A stretch of DNA of 64,000 nucleotides from Cellvibrionaceae bacterium (GTDB lineage Bacteria > Pseudomonadota > Gammaproteobacteria > Pseudomonadales > Cellvibrionaceae), in the NCBI GenBank assembly GCA_028281575.1, contig JANQJP010000001.1, forward strand, positions 1 through 64,000, given 5' to 3'. A model generated the notes under the pieces. The model had not been told where the DNA came from, ran no database searches, and saw only the letters and a list, made by a program, of their open reading frames with translations. Positions 1-6,743 of this stretch are shown here, in pieces. The position numbers were made by a program, and so were the translations under genes. Every line of letters starts with the position of its first letter. The stretch's first letter is position 1.

Positions 1-48
1 GACTTCATTCGTCAATTGGGTACACTAACCCAACTAAATATGAAAAAA

Positions 49-131
49 TGGCAGCCTGATTAACAGGTGCGTGTACTTTTTGGGGGGAGGTTCCCTCGCC
101 TGTTGGCTCGCCGCTGTGCTGGGCGTTATGC
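49..131 (+). other. attC-like cassette junction (weak)
   Basis: A stretch beginning TGGCAGCCTGA and ending GGGCGTTATGC lies just before a small orphan gene. The GCGTTATG end resembles the R' core of integron attC sites, and AACAGGTGCG near 62 can pair with CGCCTGTT near 99. The TGGCAGCCTGA block and the GCGTTATG end recur together near 17868-17910, before another small gene. The canonical R'' partner (GCATAAC-like) is not clear, so this may be a decayed site or chance. Confidence 0.25.
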
Positions 132-174
132 ATCTCAAGGCGAATTCTGGAAAATTGATTGATAAAGGAAAAGT

Positions 175-567
175 ATGAAAAAAATATTGGTTATTGCAAG
201 TATCGCTATGGCGTCACTTTTTTCAAAAAATATTATGTCTGGGCAACCTACTTGTCATACTCACAGTGGCGGCCCGTATTGCTCTTATGTAGGAAAGGTG
301 CAACGAATCTACGTTAATGATAGCAATTTTATTCTAATTTATTTTGATACTGCTTTGCCTGAAGGTGAGACTGACTCGGTCGGCATTAGCGGAGTAAGTC
401 AAAGAACAGCTACAGTGTATAGGATCAGTGACAACCCTGAGTTTGCTACTATGTTTTATTCAACCGCGTTAGCTGCTCAAGCTTCCGGCAGAGAGATCAC
501 AATTCAGATGCGAAACACTTTAAATGGTTACTTAAAATTTGATCGGATTTGGTTGGCAGCTCCTTAA
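175..567 (+). CDS. small secreted orphan protein
   Basis: 130 residues with an N-terminal hydrophobic signal-peptide-like segment (MKKILVIASIAMASLF...), so the product is probably exported. The mature part begins with a Cys/His-rich stretch (CHTHSGGPYC) and ends with DRIWLAAP. AAAGGAAAAGT just upstream of the ATG serves as a ribosome site. I do not recognise the family firmly. The overall look (about 110 mature residues, two Cys near the start, DRIWL close to the end) recalls small subtilase-cytotoxin-B-subunit-like proteins often found in cassette arrays, but that is an impression from memory. It stands alone, downstream of an attC-like junction and upstream of an unrelated ATP-grasp gene. 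Confidence 0.65.
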   Translation: MKKILVIASIAMASLFSKNIMSGQPTCHTHSGGPYCSYVGKVQRIYVNDSNFILIYFDTALPEGETDSVGISGVSQRTATVYRISDNPEFATMFYSTALAAQASGREITIQMRNTLNGYLKFDRIWLAAP

Positions 568-779
568 CTGGACCGCTACGTGTCAAAAACTATTGCTAAC
601 AATCAAATCAATTTGACCGCATTGCGTGGTTTGCTTTGCTCACTTTATCACTGGACTTGAACTACTTTAACGGACAGTAGATGGCTGTTTCGTTAGAGGG
701 GCTAGGCGCTGTCTATACTTGTTGCTGACAATCAACTAAAACTGCATTTAGCTTTTGATGCTTTCATCGTATTTAAAGT

Positions 780-2009
780 ATGGCTTGGCCGATGATCAAC
801 CCACGTTGGCGCCTAATTGCGCGACGTTACTTAAAACCGAAGGCTCCTCCAGCGGTGCTTAGTTGGCGCTATTGTGTACCTCGGCAGGGTTTGCCTGTGC
901 TGTTGCACCGTAAAGCTTTTCTGCAATGTTTTTCCCGGAGACCAAAAGCTGTGTGGTGGTTGATTTCAATATATCGCTATGTGTGGTGGTATCTTTTTTA
1001 CAGCTGGGTGCAATGTTATCGCGCGTTGAAACGATATAGCGCTGATGTGGCTGCAAATGAGGGTGTCGCATATCAACGTCAACTCAGAGATGTTCTGGTC
1101 CTCGCATTACTGCACTCAACACCGCCTAGGTTTTACTATCGCTATCGGCTTTATAATTTCTCCGAACGAGCGTGGCTCAATTTTATTTTTACCCATGAAT
1201 TGCCCAATTGGCATAATGCAATGTCTCCGGACATAAGTCAGCGAAGCCGTAGTTTTTTAAATGACAAACTATTTTTTGCGGAAGTCGCTTGCGATCAGGC
1301 TTTGCCAATAATTCAAACTAAACTGCTTGAAAGCGGTGATGATGCGTTGAGTAACGACGATGTGTTTTTTTGTCGTAGCTCGCTATTTTTCAAACCAAGA
1401 AATGGAAGTCGGAGAGTTGGCTGCTATGCACTGCTGTATTGTTCGGAGTCGGATCGTTATGCGCTTGTAGGCAACGAGGATTTAAGCATCTGTAATCGCA
1501 GTAAGATAAGTTCGATACTCACAAAAAGAATTCAAGCAGAAGACTATATTGTTCAGCCGTTGTTGAGAAATCACGATTGGTTTGAAAATCGACTGCCAAG
1601 CCATGAATTGGTGACGATAAGACTCATCACGTTCACCTCGGGGAAAAATCCATATACACTCGCAGCAGTATTAGAAGTTCCGCTTCTGGAGGGAATATAT
1701 CCTCTCACTATTGATGTGGATACCGGACAACTGTCTCAAGTTAGCGTATCTTCTTTTAATAAAACAAAAAAAGAGATTGATGATGTATTAGTCGGAGAGA
1801 CGCTGCCAGATTGGTGTTTTCTTAAAAGAGTCGCTGAAGAAGCACACTCGAACTGTATGGATGTAATGAGTGTTGGCTGGGACCTCGCGTTAACAGGTGA
1901 GGGAATGAAACTTCTCGAGGGAAATATCAATTGGGGCGTTGAAGCGCATCAGTGTAATGGCGAGAGTCTTATCCCCAGGATGTTTTTTCAACAGACGTTA
2001 GTGGATTAA
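780..2009 (+). CDS. ATP-grasp protein, sugar-transfer-associated type
   Basis: 409 residues. The C-terminal half has the pattern of the sugar-transfer-associated ATP-grasp family (PF14397-like): a central DYIVQPLLRNH strand, ELVTIRLITF, and a terminal metal-binding LLEGNINWG segment. ATP-grasp enzymes activate a carboxylate as an acyl-phosphate and join it to an amine, thiol or other nucleophile; the substrate here is unknown. The N-terminal 100 residues are basic and aromatic-rich (WWLISIYRYVWWYLFYSW), possibly membrane-associated. Its stop overlaps by 4 bp the stop of the convergent sulfotransferase gene of the lasso locus, so it abuts the cluster but is not co-transcribed with it. Whether it takes part in the same pathway is open. 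Confidence 0.75.
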   Translation: MAWPMINPRWRLIARRYLKPKAPPAVLSWRYCVPRQGLPVLLHRKAFLQCFSRRPKAVWWLISIYRYVWWYLFYSWVQCYRALKRYSADVAANEGVAYQRQLRDVLVLALLHSTPPRFYYRYRLYNFSERAWLNFIFTHELPNWHNAMSPDISQRSRSFLNDKLFFAEVACDQALPIIQTKLLESGDDALSNDDVFFCRSSLFFKPRNGSRRVGCYALLYCSESDRYALVGNEDLSICNRSKISSILTKRIQAEDYIVQPLLRNHDWFENRLPSHELVTIRLITFTSGKNPYTLAAVLEVPLLEGIYPLTIDVDTGQLSQVSVSSFNKTKKEIDDVLVGETLPDWCFLKRVAEEAHSNCMDVMSVGWDLALTGEGMKLLEGNINWGVEAHQCNGESLIPRMFFQQTLVD

Positions 2010-2917
2010 CAGAGAGCTTCTTTGTCTCGTGCAGATATGTAATCAAACGGGATAATTGGCTGGTTCTGCTCATCAATGTATCCAAAACGTTGCATGACTT
2101 TGCCGTGACTGAAAATAATTTTCCTGATTTGGCCTTCATTTAGAGCGGTTTGCCAGTCACCAACAACGCCTTTACGAAAAAAGTTTTTGGCTCGGGGGGG
2201 CTTTTCATTAAACGTCTTTGTTTGTTCCTGTGCCTGTAAATTTTTAATTTCGCAATGGGTTAATGCGTTTTCTATCGCTGTCTCCTCACAGGGAAGCTCC
2301 AGGAATCGAGCAATTTTTGTAAACGTGGCAAGTGGGTTAAGTTTCATATCTTCATATCTTACCAATAGAAGCGGTGGGGTATGTCTGTCCAGCCAACTCG
2401 TTACATGCTCGGACCAAGTCAGTAGCTTCTGACGTAATTGCGGGTATATTTTATGTGTGCCATCGGCAAAACAGTACTGCGGATCCGCCATATTTGAAAT
2501 GGTCTGGTCGATACTCAAGTCACAGTGATGAGCAAAGGAAACGGCAACATCTAACGGGTTGCGAATTATGTATAGTGTACCCCGAGAGGCTTTCTGTGAG
2601 ATTAGGGGGCGCCCCTTTGGCAAGAAAGTATACCCATCATGAACTTTGACATAGCTCGGGTTGTTCATTTGTTCGGACAACCAACAATAGGCTTCCGGGC
2701 GTAACTGGTCTATTTCATCGTGGGACAGCTCATTAATATCAAAGTCCAGCGCTTTGTTTATCCATTCTCTTGAACTTGCGATTGGTCCTGTGCATAGCGC
2801 ATTTATGTCCACAGGTTCGGACGATTCCCGCATAAGGTTAGAGATAAAGGCACGAACCCAGGTATTCCCTGACTTTGGATAAGAGGCAAGCCAGTAAATG
2901 TTGCCTTGGTGGCTCAC
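2006..2917 (-). CDS. sulfotransferase 1 (lasso locus tailoring)
   Basis: 303 residues, a PAPS-dependent sulfotransferase of the soluble type. The 5'-phosphosulfate loop SYPKSGNTW is at residues 12-20. KVHDGYTF around 91-98 holds the likely catalytic His. The 3'-phosphate-binding strand LYIIRNPLDVAVSF is at about 115-128, and the late RKGVVGDW motif is present. It transfers sulfate from PAPS to a hydroxyl or amine. Its ATG overlaps the stop of the HPr-kinase-like gene (ATGA), so the two are translationally coupled. It is the last gene of the minus-strand operon that encodes the candidate precursor peptide, which suggests the peptide as substrate. The acceptor residue (Ser, Thr or a hydroxylated Pro/Asp/Asn) cannot be read from sequence. 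Confidence 0.9.
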   Translation of the reverse strand: MSHQGNIYWLASYPKSGNTWVRAFISNLMRESSEPVDINALCTGPIASSREWINKALDFDINELSHDEIDQLRPEAYCWLSEQMNNPSYVKVHDGYTFLPKGRPLISQKASRGTLYIIRNPLDVAVSFAHHCDLSIDQTISNMADPQYCFADGTHKIYPQLRQKLLTWSEHVTSWLDRHTPPLLLVRYEDMKLNPLATFTKIARFLELPCEETAIENALTHCEIKNLQAQEQTKTFNEKPPRAKNFFRKGVVGDWQTALNEGQIRKIIFSHGKVMQRFGYIDEQNQPIIPFDYISARDKEALC

Positions 2918-3816
2918 GCCGCACGCTCGGTTTTGCCTAATTCCTTTTCAATCAGGGAGACAAACTGATGAATGTCGCAGGCTTTTTTGGGGCGGGTAAT
3001 TTTCGTAACTGACGCTCTGTTGGCGAGTTGAGCGCAATGTTTTAAATGTTGGGGTTTTAACCCGAGCCCTTCAAGATGGCCGCCCCGATAGGTCTGATTT
3101 TTTAATGGAACGAATTTATTCATTCCGACGATTGGAGAGATGTCGACAGTCTCGCGGTTGTGGGTACTGAGTATGTAAATGGATTTTACCGGAAGAGCAG
3201 CATTACAAAATTGATGACTTTCAAGTGGATAAGCGTATTTTTTTATCTGCAATCGAATTCGTTGTAATTGGGAGGTGTCGATGCCCAGTTTATCTGCCGT
3301 ATCCTGCCAAATCTTTATTTGAGGGTATGCGGGTTGCACGCAGCAGTTTTCGTCGAGAACCGCCAGGTCGTCAGTTAAAAGTTGGTAGCCGCGTTGATAT
3401 AAGGCCGCGGCAAGTGTTGATTTACCATTTCCTGATACCCCGGCAAAAATTACGCTCTCATTTCCTATTCGAACGGCATTACCATGAATGACCAGGCGCT
3501 TGCGTTGATGCATGAGGGCACCGATGCAGGTTCCAAGCAAATAAAGTCGAATACTCTGTTCACTGGCACCCTTTTCCGGATCAACATGTACGGAGTCACC
3601 GTTTGTAATGTAAAACCTCGCGATGCCGGGCACGTGGAACCAGAACTCGTTCGGAGCTGTTTGTCCTCCAGGTTTGATGAGTTCCGGCGCAGCCAGTCCT
3701 TGTTTATCAACGCCTTTCAGCTTAATCGTAATGTCGGGGTTATTTGCTTTTGTCTTCAGCAAAGGAGGTAATTTGATTTCGCTGAGAATATTTAAACCAA
3801 AAGCTCGGTACATCAT
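2914..3816 (-). CDS. HPr-kinase-like lasso peptide kinase
   Basis: 300 residues from the chosen start. An ATG ATG pair follows the upstream stop by 4 bp with AGAGGA about 9 bp before it; a start 39 bp further upstream would overlap the oxygenase gene. The C-terminal half is an HprK-type kinase domain: HGNAV at about 111, Walker A GVSGNGKST at about 126-134, and a TDDLAVL acidic stretch after it. HprK homologues of this kind in paeninodin-type lasso clusters phosphorylate the C-terminal Ser of the precursor. The candidate precursor two genes upstream ends in Ser, which fits. HprK-like proteins also occur in polysaccharide clusters, so the assignment rests on context. Confidence 0.85.
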   Translation of the reverse strand: MMYRAFGLNILSEIKLPPLLKTKANNPDITIKLKGVDKQGLAAPELIKPGGQTAPNEFWFHVPGIARFYITNGDSVHVDPEKGASEQSIRLYLLGTCIGALMHQRKRLVIHGNAVRIGNESVIFAGVSGNGKSTLAAALYQRGYQLLTDDLAVLDENCCVQPAYPQIKIWQDTADKLGIDTSQLQRIRLQIKKYAYPLESHQFCNAALPVKSIYILSTHNRETVDISPIVGMNKFVPLKNQTYRGGHLEGLGLKPQHLKHCAQLANRASVTKITRPKKACDIHQFVSLIEKELGKTERAA

Positions 3817-3820
3817 GCCT

Positions 3821-4474
3821 TTAGATCCTCTTTGGATAGAAGCCTCTATCCTCATTCGGTTTAATAGGAGAAAACGTCAGGTTGAAAGCGACTGAAATGC
3901 GGGGTTTGTCATGAAAATGCGGTGCAACCATATGCATCAGATAGCCGGGAAAAATAAACACTTTGCCTGCCTCTGGGCGGTAATCCACGGTGGGTGGTCG
4001 GTTGTATTGATGACCAAAGGGAATTGGGTTGATAAACAAAAGGTTACCGTCTCGATCAGACCTTTTGCTCTGTTCTGGTAAGTCGTCGCAAACATCAATG
4101 TAGCAAACGCCTGCCCACTCACATGGCTGGTGTGCATGGGGAGCGTTCCAGTCTCCAGATTCATTAATATTTGCCCAGCATGAGGGCATTGTGATTCTAT
4201 GCCGTGGCGGAATCTGCTGCTCACGAACAAGGCATAGACTGCCAAGTTCGTATAGCCTGTTAATTAACCAGTTAATTGAAGGTTCCTGGCTTTTATAGAG
4301 TGTATTGGATGAATGCCAGCCGCCGCAATTGCTCCTGTGCACACTCTCATGTGTACTGCGAAGCATCAGAATAAACTCAATCAGTTTTTTCTGTCTGTCG
4401 GAAAACTCCTCCAGGTTTAACTCAAATACTGGCAAATCGAATGGTGTATGCCGCTGTATTTGCGTGGATGTCAT
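3821..4474 (-). CDS. 2OG-Fe(II) oxygenase, TIGR02466/PF13759 type
   Basis: 217 residues. The TIGR02466-like core is plain: CWANINESGDWNAPHAHQP (iron ligands H113 and H115 candidates), WAGVCYIDV, then AGKVFIFPGYLMHMVAPH with the distal His at about 181 and Arg192 in RISVAFNL for 2-oxoglutarate. Such enzymes use Fe(II), O2 and 2-oxoglutarate to hydroxylate unactivated carbons. The gene lies 29 bp after the candidate precursor and 4 bp before the kinase start, inside the same operon, so it is probably a peptide hydroxylase. Phage and cyanobacterial relatives have no defined substrate that I know of. Confidence 0.85.
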   Translation of the reverse strand: MTSTQIQRHTPFDLPVFELNLEEFSDRQKKLIEFILMLRSTHESVHRSNCGGWHSSNTLYKSQEPSINWLINRLYELGSLCLVREQQIPPRHRITMPSCWANINESGDWNAPHAHQPCEWAGVCYIDVCDDLPEQSKRSDRDGNLLFINPIPFGHQYNRPPTVDYRPEAGKVFIFPGYLMHMVAPHFHDKPRISVAFNLTFSPIKPNEDRGFYPKRI

Positions 4475-4503
4475 GACCTTATATCTTAGATCAAGGTAGG
4501 AAA

Positions 4504-4680
4504 TCAGGATGGGCCGGAACTAAAGGTTCCTTCGTCTGGATTGGGGAAGTCTTTTGCCTCAGATTTTTGTGTTGGGAATGAAGTAAGCGAAGGCGTTTTC
4601 CATTCCATTTTGTTGTTTTTTAAACCAGACTCGGTTTCACTGGCAGGCTTGTCAAGGACGTCTTCACTTTCACGGCTCAT
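4504..4680 (-). CDS. candidate lasso peptide precursor
   Basis: 58 residues from the ATG preceded by AGGTGA at 7 bp; a longer in-frame start 69 bp upstream lacks such a site. The leader is acidic and holds W27-x-x-P30-x-L32, matching the [YW]xxPxL motif bound by PqqD-like B1 proteins. Twelve residues after P30 comes A42. The predicted 17-residue core is AKDFPNPDEGTFSSGPS: Ala1 as ring N-terminus, Asp8 or Glu9 as ring acceptor, Ser at the -2 position where Thr is usual, and a C-terminal Ser. From memory, paeninodin-type precursors have the same P-to-core spacing and an Ala start. The gene sits between two hydroxylase genes. Cleavage and ring assignments are inference. Confidence 0.75.
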   Translation of the reverse strand: MSRESEDVLDKPASETESGLKNNKMEWKTPSLTSFPTQKSEAKDFPNPDEGTFSSGPS

Positions 4681-4768
4681 ATTGGTGTCACCTGTTGAAG
4701 ATTGGTTATATTTTCTTGTAGGTATAGTCGCTGTATAGAGAAATCGCAAGTAAAACCGGTACGTGGGT

Positions 4769-5722
4769 TCACAAACATCTTATGTGTCCTGCGACAGCGA
4801 AACGACCTGAAGAAAAACCGGGGCTTAGCAGCGCGACTGGTGTGACGCCATGGTAAAACCACGAAGGAAAAAATATGATCTGGTTGTCTTGTGGAATATA
4901 ACGTGTGTAATTGATCGGTGAGAATCGATGGTCATCCTTTATGGCGTCTGAATCAAATAAAACCAGGTCTCCACCTTCATACGGTTTGGGGTTGGCATGA
5001 AAATAGTATACCCAGCTCAGATATCGGATACTGCCATCGATCGGAGAAAATCCGTCATGATGGATTTTGAAAAAGCCGTCCTGCGTATGGGACGTTAGTT
5101 TCACTTCAATTTTGTCTACCTCACGCTCGGATATTCGGAATTTTCTGAACAGAACGTCGATGTAAGACTTTATTTTTTGCCTCATTTGTTGTTTTTCTTC
5201 AACGCCAAGACGGAGCACTTCTGTATCTCGTTGGTAGCAGTCAACGATAACATCGTCCTCGAGCCCAATTCCTGCCTTTTCATAGTCGGATTCGGAATTC
5301 ACAGCTCGTTGCCAGAAATATTCCCTTTCTTCGCGGCTTAGAAAGTTATCAATAATGGAGAATGGGGCAGGCCGTATTTCATTGTTGTTATAAATCTGTT
5401 CGGGTAATGTTTCCTGGTTTAGTACTTTTGTCAGATATTCTGCGTTGCTACTTGGCTCAAGTGCCTTCCAGCGCTGAGCAGACTCGGCTGCCAATTTCAA
5501 GTCACCGGCTCTTCTGTAAACATCGGTTAGAAGTTGATAGAGCTTTGGCTGCGCCTTTTGTTGTAAGCGGGACCGTAACTGTTCTATCACCTGATCTTTG
5601 AACTCCGGCTGGCTTAGTAGGCGAACCGAAGACGGAAATTCATAGAGTTCGTCCGCATAGGGTGCTCCGGTCTTCTCTTGTGACCCAGTGCATCTATTTT
5701 GCTCGTTTGCGCAAGGCTTCAT
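4769..5722 (-). CDS. prolyl-4-hydroxylase-like 2OG-Fe(II) oxygenase
   Basis: 317 residues from the ATG with GGAGAG 3 bp upstream of it; this overlaps the previous gene by only 29 bp, whereas the longest ORF would overlap by about 150. The C-terminal 190 residues are a P4H-superfamily double-stranded beta-helix domain: KIHHDGF with the H221-x-D223 iron pair, YEGGDLVLF, then FFPSWFYHGVTPV with distal His about 291 and Arg about 307. Residues about 60-95 look like a TPR-type helix pair (LLTDVYRRAGDLKLAAESAQ). It ends 88 bp upstream of the precursor start. The predicted core has Pro at positions 5, 7 and 16, so a Pro-hydroxylase role is plausible but unproven. Confidence 0.85.
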   Translation of the reverse strand: MKPCANEQNRCTGSQEKTGAPYADELYEFPSSVRLLSQPEFKDQVIEQLRSRLQQKAQPKLYQLLTDVYRRAGDLKLAAESAQRWKALEPSSNAEYLTKVLNQETLPEQIYNNNEIRPAPFSIIDNFLSREEREYFWQRAVNSESDYEKAGIGLEDDVIVDCYQRDTEVLRLGVEEKQQMRQKIKSYIDVLFRKFRISEREVDKIEVKLTSHTQDGFFKIHHDGFSPIDGSIRYLSWVYYFHANPKPYEGGDLVLFDSDAIKDDHRFSPINYTRYIPQDNQIIFFPSWFYHGVTPVALLSPGFSSGRFAVAGHIRCL

Positions 5723-6743
5723 AATCTCTCCGACAAAATTTCCTACATGCTTGCTCAATCTTGTTTTGGGTTTCATCTGACGTCGGTGATTTATTCGAGC
5801 GGTCTGCAGCTGAGATTGACTGCCAGGGCTCACCTGTTTTGGCATTCAGATCGCGGCATTTCAGCATCTCTGTAGTTTTGCCCGATGCATCAAAACCGAA
5901 ATGATCGGTTATTTCTGAGACCAATTGTTCACTGTCAGAAAGAAGCTGTTCGTAGGACACCAAAAGGCTTTTGTTTTCATTCTGGAGGCTTTCAACCACC
6001 TGCTTGAAGTAATAGTGCAATATTAGTGCAGCTTTTTCTTCCCTTTGTGCCGGAATGTTTTCGTTTGACAAACCGGCTATACGTTGGAGAAATTCCGAAG
6101 AGACCCAGTCGGGAGGTTTACTTATTAACGAGCTTATAACTTCCGCCGGTTTCCGATGCAGGTATATCCAGGGAGTTTGCGGAAGCTGTTCCAAGATGTA
6201 AGGCAGCTGAAACACACAATGACTGCTGAATTTAATGACACATTGAGTACTGAGGCTACTCGCGTAATGGCCGAAGCTGTTCAGTACAGTATGAAACAGG
6301 AGCGTCTTATCTTGGTGGCTCAGAGCAGAGTCGTTCAATAGCTTGTTGAAGATGTCGCTCTCTCTAACCACATAGCAATCTGATAGGGTGTCCAGCATAT
6401 TACATAGTAATGTTGAGCCGCAGCGCGCGCTGTGAAACACCATCCCGGCCAACGGTGTTTGTTTTTGGTCCGCAATATTTTCTAAGGGGACTAAGAGGCT
6501 GTGTGCTTTGTTTTTTTTCTGTCTTCTTTCGGTGTGGGTGATAAACGCATCTTTCGGCTTGGCTTTGGGGCCAGAAATATAATAGATGAAAATACCTTTT
6601 TCACAGTGAACGTAATCCACAGGGAAGTAATAAGCTGGCGGGACATCAGAAAGTGTCGTGCTCACGCTTAACGGTTGTCGAGAGTTCCTTTTGCTCTTTC
6701 CCAGGGTTCCCGTAGTCAGGGCGCAATCTTCAAGAGTCGGCAT
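5694..6743 (-). CDS. sulfotransferase 2 (lasso locus tailoring)
   Basis: 349 residues. The PAPS 5'-phosphosulfate loop is MVFHSARCGSTLLCNML (about 101-117), and the 3'-phosphate strand is WIYLHRKPAEVISSLI (about 192-207). It belongs to the divergent sulfotransferase family whose loop reads SxRCGST rather than YPKSGTTW, so it is not a recent duplicate of sulfotransferase 1 in the same operon. Its start overlaps the cyclase stop by 14 bp and its end overlaps the P4H-like gene start, so all three are coupled. Placement directly before a hydroxylase and the precursor suggests O-sulfation, perhaps of a newly made hydroxyl group; that order is inference. Confidence 0.8.
   Translation of the reverse strand: MPTLEDCALTTGTLGKSKRNSRQPLSVSTTLSDVPPAYYFPVDYVHCEKGIFIYYISGPKAKPKDAFITHTERRQKKNKAHSLLVPLENIADQKQTPLAGMVFHSARCGSTLLCNMLDTLSDCYVVRESDIFNKLLNDSALSHQDKTLLFHTVLNSFGHYASSLSTQCVIKFSSHCVFQLPYILEQLPQTPWIYLHRKPAEVISSLISKPPDWVSSEFLQRIAGLSNENIPAQREEKAALILHYYFKQVVESLQNENKSLLVSYEQLLSDSEQLVSEITDHFGFDASGKTTEMLKCRDLNAKTGEPWQSISAADRSNKSPTSDETQNKIEQACRKFCRRDYEALRKRAK

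Noticed and set aside
4504..4560. Alternative lasso core starting at Ser40 or Lys39 of the precursor
   Set aside because: Neither places an acidic residue at ring positions 7 to 9; a start at Ala42 gives Asp8 and Glu9.
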